From contig JXTB01000343.1 in the NCBI GenBank assembly GCA_002914805.1, positions 340,467 to 404,466 of the forward strand: a stretch of DNA of 64,000 nt, read 5' to 3'. The translations under genes were made by a program, and so were the position numbers. Of the stretch, positions 35,502 to 47,639 are shown in pieces; position 1 is the stretch's first letter, and every line of letters starts with the position of its first letter. This DNA is from Parasponia andersonii. Lineage: Eukaryota; Streptophyta; Magnoliopsida; Rosales; Cannabaceae. The notes below the pieces were generated by a model. The model was not told where the DNA came from. It saw nothing but the letters and a program-made list of their open reading frames with translations, and made no database searches.

Positions 35502-37569
35502 TGTCACGACCCAAAATTCGGACTAGTGGCAAAAGAAAATTTCACAAAAGTGGGAATTCTTTGATTTATTTAAAAAATGTCAAAAGTTCTAGTTTTTATA
35601 AAAGCGGTCCATTTAAGTAAAATAATCGGAATTCCATCCCGTGAATCACTCCCACAGTTTGTATACACTATCAAACATAGATTGAATAATTATTTAAAAA
35701 CACAAAATCATGTATAAAACCCAGCATCGTGATCATCCACCAAAAAGTCAAACACCAGAATGACATACATAAGTTCGCAAACAAAATAAAAAGCAGTAAT
35801 CTTGGTTCAATACTAACACACAATCCAAATAGTCTAAAGACTACGACAACAAACTCCTAGCATTTACCAAGTGGCGAACTGCAATCCGGATAACCTTTTG
35901 CTCCTCTTGATCACCAAAATCGCACTGGACACTACCTGAGGAGAAAGGTAAGGGGGTAAGCATACAATGCCTAGTAGGAAAATAGTTACCTCGAAGAAAA
36001 ATAGTTCAGTAATGAAAAACTCCGGCATGGTTAGTTCAAATCCAAAATATATACACACACATATATATATATATAATCCAAACCGGAGCCCATATATATA
36101 AAACAGTGTAATTAAAACCATCAATCCGTATACACATGGCACAAATCAACCCATATCCATGAGCTCACATTCTCTCATCTGTGGAAACCCAGTATGATGG
36201 CACTTAGTGTATCTAACAGCCTGCTTGATACCTAAACCCATACCGGAGGGGACATCCATGTGTCGCCTACCAAACCTGGAGGAGCAACCGAATTACCTAC
36301 ACCTACCAAATGGGGAGGTAATCAGAAGTAACAAGACCTCGCGCGAGTTTACGGACTTTCACAGACGGTAAGGCACGCAGCGCCATACTGTAAAACCCAC
36401 GGTGCTCATGTATGATCCTATGACACGTGCAATCCAGAACTGAAGTGTAAAAACTACTGTACTCTGGTTTTTCAGTAAAACATGCATAATAGGGTTTTAT
36501 AGAAAAACGGGCAGCATAACGGCCCTATTTTTGATATACCCAAAATAACCTGCACACAGTAAATTCCTAGAGTAGTACAGTATATATCGTATAACCAAAT
36601 TTCATCATATATAATTCAAATCATTAAAAACACACTTGTTCTTATATGCTGCAGAAAATAAGTTTTAACTCAAAAATGGTATAAAACGATGGTAATTAAT
36701 CCCCTACCTCATTGGAATAACAATACCACGCTATTGAATCCTCAAGGTATCGTTGATGATCATCTGGAGGGTCGAGAACCAATTCCAAACCCTTGATCGT
36801 CCTCTTGCGAAAAACCAACTTCTCACCGGAGCTTCAATTCTACAAATGTACCTTTTCACTGAATTCTTAGCACCCAAAATAGCTAGGTTCGACATATAAC
36901 TTGTCCAATTCTGGTCCGGGCCCATACCGAACCGGTGGCACGTAAAATGAGACAAAATCTCGATTGTCCGATCTCAATTTTTGTGCCGATCTCCAAACTA
37001 CACAATATATATATATATATATATCAAACTTCTTCATTTTCATAGTACATTCCAAAAATGAACTCAAAAACACAATCCAACGGCCGGATCGAAAACTAAA
37101 ATTCAATACTTAAAATACCCAAAAATGGAAATTTTTGATCTGGACAGTATGGGGTTGAGATATATATACCTTGACGATGCTTGTGACGATACGAATCTAA
37201 CGGGACCGATTTGGAGTCAAATGGTGGCCGGAATCTTCGCAGGTGACAAAAAGTCCAAACGGCCCCCTTTCGTCTTCCTTGTCGATGGCAGCTCTTCCGT
37301 CGGTCACTATTGCTCGGCGTTGGCTCGCAGTGGCCTGGGGTGGACTCACCGGCGGTCTACTCGGCCGGATGAAGCCTTGGGTAGTGGCGGCTGCTCTTTG
37401 GCCGAGAGTGAGAGAGACGAGGGAGAGAAAGAGAGAGAGAGAGATCTGGGAGGAGAGTGAAACGAGAGGGAGGAGAGAGAAACGATATATATACATATAT
37501 GTAATCTGATTTTTTTTTAAAAAACTGGTCAAAAGACCATTTTGTCCCTTAAAAAACTGGGCTTTTACA
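35502..37569 (-). repeat. 3' LTR of the Gypsy element
   Basis: The LTR starts TGTCACGACCC and ends GGGCTTTTACA. It is on the 3' side because the element reads on the minus strand. The GC-richer part near 37190-37440 contains frames open on both strands by composition, not genes. Confidence 0.9.
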
Positions 37570-37587
37570 TTCTCCTCTCCTTATAAG
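37570..37587 (-). other. Polypurine tract of the Gypsy element
   Basis: The minus strand reads CTTATAAGGAGAGGAGAA immediately before the 3' LTR. Confidence 0.75.
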
Positions 37588-37627
37588 AATTTCGTCTCGA
37601 AATTCAAAATACAGGTCAAGGTTTACA

Positions 37628-38980
37628 TCACAATACAACTTCTAACTGAAAGTTAAACAAATGAGGGTACTTCTCGTACATCTCCGTCTCAAGTTTCCAA
37701 GTAGCCTCTTCTTCTTTGTGATGTTCCCAAAGCACCTTGGCAAGTGGAATATCTCTGTTGCGAAGTACCTTCAACTCTCTAGCTAACAAACGAATAGGCT
37801 GCTCTTCATAGGACACATCTTCTTGGATCAGTACATGCACGTACTGAACAATATGAGATGGGTCCGGCATGTACTTCCTCAACATCGACACGTGAAACAC
37901 ACTATGTACGTGACCCAACTGTGTAGGCAGATTCAAGCGATACGCCACTGGTCCAATTCTCTCAGTGATCTCAAAGGGACCAATATACCTCGGAGCAAGC
38001 TTACCCTTAACTCCAAATCTTGTAACACCTCGCCTTGGAGTCACTTTCAAGAATACAAATTCACCAGTATCGAACTCTACCTCACACCTCTTCAGGTCAG
38101 CATAACTCTTCTGGCGACTCTGAATCTCTTTGAGTCTCTCTAGGATCTCCTTAATCTTCTCAGTAATCTCTTCAATCAATTCAGGTCCAAGAGTAATATG
38201 CTCTTCGGGCTCTGCCTAACACAAAGGCGATCTACATGGCCTCCCATACAACACTTCATATAGAGCAACACCCACACTGGTCTGGTAACTGTTATTGTAA
38301 GTAAATTCCACCAAAGGAAGATGATCGTCCCAGTTCCCACCAAAATCCAGTATGCAACAACGTAGCATGTCCTCAAGAATCTGAAAGGTCCTTTCAGACT
38401 GACCGTCTATCTCAGGATGGTGAGCTGTACTGATATCCAACTACGTACCAAACACTTTCTGCAAGGCTCTCCAAAACTTAGAAGTGAACCTTGGATCTCT
38501 GTCGGATACTATGCTTGAAGGCACACCATGCAAACGTATGATGTTCTCCACATACAGTCTACTGAGCTTAGTGAGTGAGTAGCCCATCCGGATCGGTATA
38601 AAGTGAGCACTCTTCGTCAATCGATCGACTATCACCCAAACTGCATCGTTTTTCCTCAAAGTCTTTGGCAAAGTAGTCAGAAGTCCATTGTGATCTTGTC
38701 CCACTTCCATTCCAGAATTGGCAATGGCTGAAATAATCTAGTTGGCCTCTGGTGTTCAGCCTTGACTTGCTGACAAGTCAAACACTTAGCTACAAAAGTA
38801 GCCACATCCTTTTTTATTTCTTTCCACCAATACTGCCGTTTTAAGTCCTGGTATATCTTAATACTACCTGGATGTACTGCGAATCTTAATTTGTGAGCCT
38901 CTGTTAGAATGGTTTCTCAAAGATTAGGGTCATTAGCTACAGCCAACTTCCCATTAAAAAGAAAAAACCCTTCTCTGTTA
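37628..38980 (-). pseudogene. Gypsy integrase and chromodomain-like end
   Basis: On the minus strand a zinc-binding end (CLTCQQVKAEH, near 38760) precedes the core VWVIVDRLTKSAHFIPI, VSDRDPRFTSKFWRALQ and [20 protein letters not shown]. It then runs through [17 protein letters not shown] and LYGRPCRSP into [39 protein letters not shown] and a terminal [18 protein letters not shown] resembling the chromodomain of chromoviruses, which steers integration to chromatin. Stops interrupt it near 38440 and 38216. The D and D-x35-E residues appear largely retained, but the protein cannot be made in one piece. Confidence 0.85.
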
Positions 38981-39255
38981 GTGCTCCAACTATCTAATTG
39001 TTCACCATTCTGAAGTCGGTTCTAGATTATCCTCAACTCCCTGTCTTGCCACTGACTCTACTGGACAGTCTGAAGAAGAGATGGTGAAATCACAATGTTA
39101 CTCAGGCAAGCAACACTTTCATTCTCAAAGTACTGCAAGTTATAATTACCAATCGCAACTGAGTTCTTCTAATCTTCAAACACCAGTACAGCTAGTACAC
39201 CATAAGGCTTCCTGCTCAGTGCATCGGCTACAACATTGGCCTTACCAGGATGATA

Positions 39256-40881
39256 CTACAGGTCGAAGTCATAATCCTCTATATACTCAATCCATCTTCG
39301 TTGTCTCAAGTTCAAATCCTTCTGGGTAAAGAGATACTTCAAACTCTTATGATCGGAGAATATGTCGAACTTTACACCATATAAGTAATATCGCCAAATC
39401 TTCAAGGCAAAGATCACTACTGCAATTTCTAGATCATGGGTGGGATAGTTCCTTTCATGTGGCTTCAACTGACGAGAAGCGTTAACCATAACTCGATTAT
39501 TCTGCATCAAAACACATCCCAAACCCATCTTTGAAGCATCGATATACACCACATAAGGCTTGTTACTGTCAGGAATAGTAAGAACAGATGCAGTGGTCAA
39601 ACTCTGCTTCAATCTGACAAAAGCTTCTTCACTTTCGTGGTCCCAAACAAATTTGATGTCCTTCCTGGTCAACTTGGTCAGAGGCAAAGCAATTCTCAAG
39701 AAATCTTGCACAAAATGACTGTAGTCGCCTACCAAACTGAGGAAACTACGTACCTCCGTCACGTATCTCGGTCTTTCCCACTCCAAGACAGCTTCAATCT
39801 TAGCGGGATCGACTGAAATAACCCTGTGAGAAATCACATGGCCCAAGAACTTCACTTCTGACATCCAAAAGTCACACTTCGATTTCTTAGTATACAACTG
39901 ATGATCTCTTAAGGTCTTGAGTACTATCTACAGATGTTCAGCATGCTCTTCTCGAGTCTTGGAATACACCAAGATGTCGTCGATGAACACAACCACAAAA
40001 CGATCTAAAAACGGCCTGAAAATCTAATTCATGAGATCTATAAAGGCTGCAGATGCATTCGTTACACTAAATGGCATCACCAGAAACTCAAAGTGACCAT
40101 ATCGGGTTCTAAATGTTGTCTTCGGTATATCATCCTCCTTTATCTTCAACTGATGATAATCAGATCTCAAATCGATCTTGAAGAAGAATCTTGAACTACC
40201 GAGTTGATCAAACAACTCATCTATCCTTGGCAAAGGGTACTTGTTCTTCACTGTCAACTGGTTCAAGTTCCGGTAATCCACACAAAGTCTCAACGAACCA
40301 TCAGCTTTCTTCGCAAATAAAACAGGAGCACTCCAAGGAGAAGTGCTACTGTGAATAAAGCCCTTGGACAGCAGATCGTCCAACTGCTCTCTTAATTCTT
40401 CCATCTCAGCAGGTGCCATGCGATAGGCTGGAATAGAAACTGGCTGAGCTCCAGGAACTAGTTCAATACAGAACTCGATCTCCCTATCAGGTGGTAACCC
40501 CGGTAAGTCTTCAGGAAACACCTCCGAATGCTCACACACCACCGGAATCCATAGGTCTTGATCGTCTGTCCTCACCTTGCCATCCATGGCAAACAAGTTC
40601 CCATAATACTCGAGTTTCTTTCTCCCACCCATGCACGCTTTCAGAACAAGACTAGGTTCCAATGGACTCATTCTAGCCTGATAGATAATAGGATGTCCAT
40701 TACTAGGAAAAAGAGTCACCCGCTTCTTATGACGGTCTACAACAGCTCGATACTTCGACAACCAATCCATACTGAGTATTACGTCATACTGTCTCATCAG
40801 TAATACAATCAAATCAGCAAAAAACTTCCTATCACCAATCACAACCCGACAAGACTTACACGAACTAGATACATCGGTCAC
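39256..40881 (-). pseudogene. Gypsy reverse transcriptase and RNase H
   Basis: Open from 40881 to 40024 and again from 39897 to 39256 on the minus strand, with two stops between. It shows [16 protein letters not shown] (end of protease), [49 protein letters not shown] and the catalytic [12 protein letters not shown] (near 39970-40000). RNase H text follows: [52 protein letters not shown]. In the usual RLGYHQ motif the glycine is serine here (RSDYHQ). The stops at about 40024 and 39927 make it non-functional. Confidence 0.9.
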
Positions 40882-40884
40882 TCC

Positions 40885-41103
40885 TCACAAAGGTGTACCC
40901 AATGTCAATACATAATCCAAATCAGAAAATTCCAACCCCAACAGTTGAGCAAAAAATAAGGATATGAATGAATAGGATGCACAAGTATCAAACAAAACAT
41001 GTGCCCAAGAGTGTGAAAGAAGGATCATACCGTCAACAACGCATCGACCAGTGCGATCTTGAGTGTTGTCTGCCCTAGTAAAAGCATAGGCATGGCCAGT
41101 CAC
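40885..41103 (-). pseudogene. Gypsy aspartic protease with altered active site
   Basis: The minus strand reads AHVLFDTCASYSFISLFFAQ. The retropepsin active site D-T-G is changed to D-T-C, which should abolish cleavage of the polyprotein. It is preceded by gag and followed, after a stop at 40885, by the RT region. Confidence 0.8.
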
Positions 41104-41156
41104 ATTTCCTTTCCCTTTATTGCCTCTTCCCTGACCAGGATGGCTGCTGCTGGATT

Positions 41157-42318
41157 TTAGACCACTACTGCCAAAACCACGCCCACCCTGACTCCCTGAA
41201 GCCTGAGGAATCTGAAAGTTCTGAATGTAACCCTGAGGGCGGTACTGATGCTGATAAGGCTGAAGGGAAGTAAAAGCCTGCGAAGCACCCTATGACTGTT
41301 GCGGCCTTGCTTGAGTGTTCTGATAAGAAGCAGAACCTGACTGGCTCCTTTGCGGTCCTCCTTGAGAAAAAGGAGATTTTTGCAGATGGTTAGGATACTC
41401 CTTCTTCCGATGACCCTATTGGCCACACACAAAACATCCTTTATACGGACTACCTTTGCTACCCCCAGAAGAATCACTACTGTTCGAGCTCCCACTGCTC
41501 GGAGTACCCTAGGCTGACCACTGCCCTTGGTTCTTTCTGGTGGCTTTCCTGTCATTTCCTCTCTGCTGGTTCATCCTGGAATCCAAACTTTCTTCAATGG
41601 CATCTGCCCGTTGGGCAGTCACTGCAATCTCAGGAAGAGTATGGAAAGTCTGGGTACCAATTCTGTTTAAAATGTTCCGATTCAGATGACTCATGAACTT
41701 GTCAACTCGGTACTTCTCACTCGTACCCGGTCCAAGAGCAACACTTGCCAACTCAGTGAACTCTATCAGGTACTCATTCACCGTTCTGTTACCTTGGGTC
41801 AACATCTCAAATCGATTCACAACTTCATCCTGTTGATCCTTATTGGCATATTGGGCCTTGAAAATCCGTTTAAAGTCTTCCCAAGTCAAGCCCACTACAT
41901 CTTGCATCCGTTCCACTATCTCCCATCAGTGAATGGCACTCCCCGTCAAACAAGTAACAGCAAACACAACCCAAAACTTAACCGGAGTACTAAGGGATCG
42001 AAAGTGCCTCTCCATCTCATGCAACCAAGTAATTACCGTGAGAGCTTCTGGTCTACCATCAAACTGCCCTAGTTGAAGACGCATGAACCATTGGTGGTAA
42101 TCAGCCTGATCCAGCTGACGTTCCCTTGGACCTGGAGGCTGATAGTCTGGATTGCTCATCTGGATGAACGCATGCTGCATTACCTCGATCAGATGAGTGA
42201 AATCCAGACGAGGAGGTTTAGCACCCGGCTGGTGCCTCGGAACTCTTCTAGGAGGCGTCCTTAAAAGTCTAAAACAATATGCCAAACTGTTAGTGAGATA
42301 ATGATGCATGCTTGTCAT
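41157..42318 (-). pseudogene. Gypsy gag with broken zinc knuckle
   Basis: An ATG at 42318 on the minus strand opens MTSMHHYLTNSLAYCF. The frame holds AFIQMSNPDYQPPGPRE, YHQWFMRLQLGQFDGRPEAL and, after a stop near 41926, TWEDFKRIFKAQYANKDQQD, FEMLTQGNRTVNEYLIEFTE and RVDKFMSHLNRNIL, the Retrotrans_gag domain. The zinc knuckle near 41395-41450 reads GCFVCGQ, stop, GHRKKEYP: one stop inside it and its last cysteine replaced by tyrosine. Confidence 0.85.
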
Positions 42319-42368
42319 AAAAACAACTTCAATCTAATTTAATGGTGATACGTCCGAGCTGTTAAACT

Positions 42369-42385
42369 CAAAGCTTTGATACCAA
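42369..42385 (-). other. Primer binding site of the Gypsy element
   Basis: The minus strand reads TTGGTATCAAAGC, one base from the usual initiator methionine tRNA complement, a few bases inside the 5' LTR. Confidence 0.6.
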
Positions 42386-42392
42386 AAATCTC

Positions 42393-44449
42393 TATCACGA
42401 CCCAAAACTCGGGCCAGTGGTAGAAGTGGAATTTCACAAAGGTGGAAAATTCCTTGATTTATTTGAAAAATGTCAAAAGTTCTAGTTTTTATAAAAAAAA
42501 TTCTATTTAAGTAAAGTAATCGGAATTCCATCCCATAAACCACTCTCACAGTTCGTATACACCATCAAACATAGATTGAATAATTATTTAAAAACGCAAA
42601 ATCATGTATAAAACCCAGCATCATAATCATCCACCAAAAAGTCAAACACCAGAATGGCATACATAAGTTCGCAGACAAAATAGAAAGCATTAATCTTGGT
42701 TCAATGCTAACACACAATCCAAATAGTCCAAAGACTACGAGAATAAACTCCTAGTATTTATCAAGAGGCGAACTGCAATCCAGATAACTTCTGGCGAACT
42801 GCAATCCGGATAACCTCTTACTTCTCTTGATCACCAAATTCGCACTGGACACTACCTGAGGAGGAAGGTAGTTACCTCGAAGAAAAATAGTTCAGTAATG
42901 GAAAACTCCTGCATGGTTAGTTCAAATCCAAAACATACATACATATATATATAATCCAAACTGGAGCCCATATATATAAAACAGTGTAATCAAAACCATC
43001 AATCCGTATGCACATGACACAAGTCACCCTATACCCATGAGCTCACATTCTCTCATCTATGGAAACCCAGGATGATGGCACTAAGTGTACCTAACAGCCT
43101 GCCTGATATCTAAGCCCATACTTGGAGGGGACACCCATGTGTCGCCCACCAAACCTAGAGGGGCAACCGAATTGCCTACACCTGCCAAATGGGGAGGTAA
43201 TCAGAAGTAACAAGACCTTGCGCGAGTTTACGGACTTTCACCGATGGTGGGGCACACAACGCCACACTGTAAAATCCACGATGCTAACACGGTGCTCATG
43301 TATGATCCTATGACACGTGCAATCTAGAACCGAAGTGTAAAAACTACTATACTCTGATTTTTCAGTAAAACATGCATAATAGGGTTTTATAGAAAAGTGG
43401 GCAGCATAACGGCCCTATTTTTGATATACCCAAAATAACCTGTACACAGCAAATTCCTAGAGTAGTACAGTATATATCGTATAACCAGATTCCATCACAT
43501 ATAATTCAAATCATTAAAAACACACTTATTCTTATATGCTGTAGAAAATAAGTTTTAACTCAAAAACGGTATAAAACGAAGATAACTAAACCCCTACCTC
43601 ACTGGAATAGCGATATCACATTATTGAATCCTCAAGGTATCGTTGACGATCGCCCGGAGGGTCGGGAACCAATTCCAAGCCCTCGATCGTCCTCTTGTGA
43701 AAAACTAACTTCTCACCAGAGCTTCAATTCTACAAACGGATCTCTTCACTGAATTCCTAGCATCCAAAATAGCTAAGTTAGACATATAACTTGTCCAATT
43801 CTGGTCCGGGCCCACACCAGACTGGTGGCACGCAAAACGTGACAAAATCTCGACCGTCCGATCTCGATTTTTATACCGATCACCAAATCACACAATATAT
43901 ATTTATATATCAAACTTCTCCATTTTCATAGTACATTCCAAAAATGAACTCGAAAACACAATCCAACGGCAGGATTAAAAACTAAAATTCAAAACTCAAA
44001 ATACTCAAAAATGACAATTTTTTATCCAGATAGTATGGGGTTGAGATATATATATATATCTTGACGATCTTTGTGACGATATGATTCCAACGGGATTGGT
44101 TTGGAGTCAAATTGTGGTCGGAATCTTCGTCGGTGACAAAAAGTCCGAACGGCCCCCTTTCGTCTTCCCCGTCGACGGCCGCTCTTCCGGCAGTCGCTGC
44201 TGCTCGGTGTTGGCTCGTGGTGGCCTGGGGAGGACTCGCCGGCAGTCTGCTCGGCCGGACGAAGCTTGGGGCAGCGGTGGCTGCTCTTTGGCCGAGAGTG
44301 AGAGAGACGAGGGAGAGAGAGAAAGAGAGAGATCTGAGAGGGGAGTGAAACGAGAGGGAGGAGAGAGAAACGATATATATATTTATAATCTGATTTTTTT
44401 TAAACTGATCAAAAGACCATTTTGCCCCTTAAAAAACTGGGTTTTTACA
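42393..44449 (-). repeat. 5' LTR of the Gypsy element
   Basis: The first bases are TATCACGACCC, so the terminal TG seen in the other LTR has mutated to TA. It ends GGGTTTTTACA. Relative to 35502-37569 it has a short internal duplication near 42770-42815 (GGCGAACTGCAATCC twice) and a deletion just after it. Confidence 0.9.
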
Positions 44450-45229
44450 ACGACCATATGAAAGACTAGATATTATACAAAGTCAAGCTCGCACGTAGTA
44501 TAAGTTTTACAAAGGAAGAATGTTTTAATGAGATTAAAAAATTTCACAAAATATCTATTTTACAATAAAGTTTATGTTTTAAAACAGGAAAGGATACACA
44601 AATTCTTTAAAGTTGCATATACACAATCTATAAATCACAACATATAGGCACTGCATTAGGTTTACAAACTCAGTACAAGCTCATCCCGTGTTTCTTAATA
44701 TTTTTTAGATAGTCAATAATTGAGCTATACTAGATGTTGACTAAAAAAGGAAGGTTTCCGTGGCATAGGCAGAAGAGATTTAGGATTAGTTTTAGGACAA
44801 TTTTTACTTCTTGAAGTAAAAGATATTTCATTAAAAAAAATTCTAATTAAAAAAAGATCTTCTGACAATTCATTCAAATATCTTTAAAGGTAACTTTTGG
44901 GCTCTAAAAAATATTTAGAAATTATATCAAACAGGCTCTTAAATTAGTAAGAAAAGTTCTTCTTACTGTTTTTGCAATTGTAATAATACTTTTATAAAGA
45001 TATTTTCTAAATTAATATTGTGAATGATTATTTTGGAAAAAAATTATGAAGTGTTTTAAGTATTTTTCTTTTATTATGAGAAGTTTTAGAATAGGAAAAA
45101 AAAAGTTACAATGAATTTCCATACACAGTATTCCCATGTTTTTATTTCAAAAGTCAGAATAAAAAAATTAACAATAATGTTCTCTAGTCTAGTCTTGAAA
45201 GATAGGCTAGGGAACTGTGTGGTGTTACA

Positions 45230-46729
45230 TTAGGCATAGAAATTTAATTTATATTTATACAAGCCATAAACATAAATTAATTGAAGATTATAACAATATT
45301 TTAAAACTAAAAACTTAAATTTGCCAAAATAAATATGGACTTCTCCCACTGCATGTGTTGAAGCCAATGCTCTTATGCCTAACTCTGAATTGGCTCTCCT
45401 TCACTAAACCTCTTAGTCTCCTGGAAACCATGTTAGGATTTACAAATATGATTAGAGGCTCAAAAATCTATGAACCAGGAATCAAACGCAAAAAATCATG
45501 TTTCCAAGTAATATAAATTGCCTTCTTCCTCCTTATCTTCTTTTATGAGGTCAATACATTGACTTCTCTGTTGTTCTTTAACTCAATAGTGAAAATACTT
45601 TCATTTACGATGTCTTTTTGCTTTCTTCTTCATAGGTTAATAAGCTACTCTAAGTGTAGCAATCGTGTTATTTGCCATTGACTCAATACATAATAAGAAG
45701 TTCATGCATCATATACATGACTTTTTATGCACGAACATTCATACTATCAAATAGACACGCTATTTTGTAGAAATAATCTCCTATGAATTTTGGAGGTAAG
45801 AACATAATAGTAGTTGTTAGCTAATATGTTTCCAGGTTTCAATTATATACCATCAATTTTGTTATGCAAATATTCAGAAATATAATTTTTTTAAAAATAA
45901 TTTGTTGAAAAATAAATAAATTATACATGAATAAAACATCTTAAAATTTTAATTTGAATGAAAATGCATGTAATGTGTAAAATATCCACAAAAACTGAGG
46001 CCATATGCACTTAATATGTGTATAAGTTTATGAAATATGAATTAAATACATAACTTATGAACCATATATGTAAGTTTGTAAACAACTCAAATTGCATTAT
46101 GAACTATAGGCACATCCTATCATTCTAACTCATATGTTATTTTATCAATAAAAAGAAGAAGATGATTTTGAGATATAATAATATTTTAAAAGTATAATCA
46201 AAATATAATGAATATTTTCATAAAGATATAATATTTCAATATTCTTAAACCAATTATAAAATATTTATTATCCTCACAATTAAAAATATTAAAAGTAATA
46301 ATCTTTATCAAATGACTTATTCAATAGTAACCTAACTCTGAAAACAATATATCTTCTTTGAAAATATATATTATTTATTAGTTAAATTAAGACCCCATAC
46401 TTATTAATATTGACCAAACAACTCTTATTTGACATTGATATTGATAAGTGCTATTTTATACTAGCCGATGATTTTATTAGTATTAAGTCTTGGGAGGTTA
46501 TTAATAAATCATATGGTTCATTGTCAAATCTATTTTCTTAAGAAACTATTCTTGAAATCTGATTTATCTGTAATACTCTCCATGGGGAGTATTACACAAA
46601 ATATCTTTCTAACGACTCACTATGGAGACCGAAAACCAACTCTTAATCAATAATTTGAATTTTTTTAAATACAATTTAAAATCCAAAAACATTAAAGTTC
46701 AGTATGGATCAATGTATATATAAGAACAT
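45230..46729. other. AT-rich DNA, no gene recognised
   Basis: Stops occur in all frames and there are no family matches. A perfect 9-bp inverted repeat (GTAATACTC, 8-base loop, GAGTATTAC) lies at about 46570-46595. Confidence 0.5.
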
Positions 46730-47180
46730 TAAAGTTCTAAATCACGTAGCATATCCCGTGCAGTGAAGAATGACGTCACCAAAGACAATACTCTCATTCT
46801 TGAAAACCACACTACCATCTTCATAGGCTCTTTTGATTTGCATTAGTTTGATTATGAATAATATTTTAAGTTAGGGACATTCTTGCATTAAGGTTAGGTA
46901 AAAGTTCCTATGAAAAATATTAATTCATAAAAACAATCTAATTCTAGTTAGTAATAAGTACTATTAACCATGAATCATAGCCAGAGATCATCATAGTCAG
47001 GCTGCTTACCAATAGTTCCATCAGCAATTGTTAAAGACGTAACATGGACTTCTTTGGCAACTGCAACTATGTCTCGGAAAAAATCAATTGCACTTGTTGT
47101 ACTGCCTATCAAAATCATTGTTTGTAGGAAGCACAGTACATAAAATATAATAAGCTTATAAGTAATAATTGAAAAGAATC
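46730..47180 (-). pseudogene. Partial FMO pseudogene (exons 3 and 4 with intron)
   Basis: This copies 29190-29640 of the FMO gene: exon 4, the intron and exon 3, in the same orientation. Exon 3 text reads MILIGSTTSAIDFFRDIVAV and GTIGKQPDYDDLWL, then a stop where the gene has Arg. Exon 4 text reads YEDGSVVF and FGDVILHCTGYAT. The acceptor AG before exon 3 has become AA and the donor GT after exon 4 has become AT. Because the intron is kept, it arose by DNA duplication, not reverse transcription. No other FMO exons are seen nearby. Confidence 0.85.
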
Positions 47181-47639
47181 ACAAACACTTAATTAATGAA
47201 TTATTATTTTCTTGACTTTTATAAAGATGTCAAAATCTTTTTTTAAGAATATTTTTCATTCAGCACTCAAGAAAGGGAGTCGATTAGTTTAAGATTTTTG
47301 AATCACAAACAAGGAGATTTATTAATAATAAATTGGAATAAAAAGTATAATAAACAACTAGGTGAAATCAAATTTCTAGAATTTTTTTATATTGATTGTC
47401 TTCATTCTAAGTTTTATATTGATTGTCTTCATTCTAAGTTTTATATTGATTGTCTTCATAAATCTAAGTACTTAGTATTCAATTTTCTAGATAAAATTAG
47501 TATTACTTTAATAATAGTACTTAGTAAAAATTAGGTTCATTCCCTATGAATGCAACATCTATATTTTCATTATACTACTAAAACTTGACATCATATAGTT
47601 GTGGAATTAATCTTGTGATAAACCATCAAAAAATGGATC
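47181..47639. other. AT-rich spacer
   Basis: No gene is recognised. It contains the 27-bp tandem repeat listed separately. Confidence 0.5.
47385..47462 (+). repeat. 27-bp tandem repeat, three units
   Basis: Units beginning TTTTATATTGATTGTCTTC start at 47385, 47412 and 47439. The third is imperfect at its end. The period is a multiple of three, so a chance open frame crosses it (47298-47534), which I do not treat as a gene. Confidence 0.9.

Larger units (their letters stand above)
35502..44449 (-). mobile_element. Ty3/Gypsy retrotransposon, full length, inactive
   Basis: This 8.95-kb element has LTRs of 2,068 and 2,057 bp, an adjacent polypurine tract and primer binding site, and gag, protease, RT, RNase H, integrase and a chromodomain-like end on the minus strand. 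Domain order (integrase after RNase H) makes it Ty3/Gypsy. The C-terminal domain and long LTRs point to a Tekay/Del-type chromovirus. The LTRs differ by many substitutions and several indels, and each coding domain carries stops or active-site changes, so it is old and dead. The flanking pentamers ACAAT and ACGAC do not make a clear target duplication. Confidence 0.9.
33864..45229. mobile_element. Probable LTR relic that hosts the Gypsy element
   Basis: The left part begins TGTAAAATCCGAGATTTTAGG at 33864, a common start of plant Gypsy LTRs. The right part ends CTGTGTGGTGTTACA at 45229, a matching style of LTR end. Without the enclosed element (35502-44449) the relic is about 2.4 kb. No target duplication is evident and no second copy is in the window, so the outer borders are inferred. 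Confidence 0.4.

Noticed and set aside
35497..44454. Five-base target site duplication for the Gypsy element (ACAAT/ACGAC)
   Set aside because: Only three of five bases agree, which is no better than chance in such DNA.
37125..44461. Plus-strand open frames at 37125-37460 and 44081-44461 with the same product in both Gypsy LTRs
   Set aside because: They lie in the GC-rich part of the LTR, antisense to the element, with no family match. Their similarity simply reflects that the two LTRs are copies.
47385..47462. Short direct repeats as a possible CRISPR-like array
   Set aside because: Units are directly adjacent without spacers, and this is a eukaryotic genome. It is a plain minisatellite.
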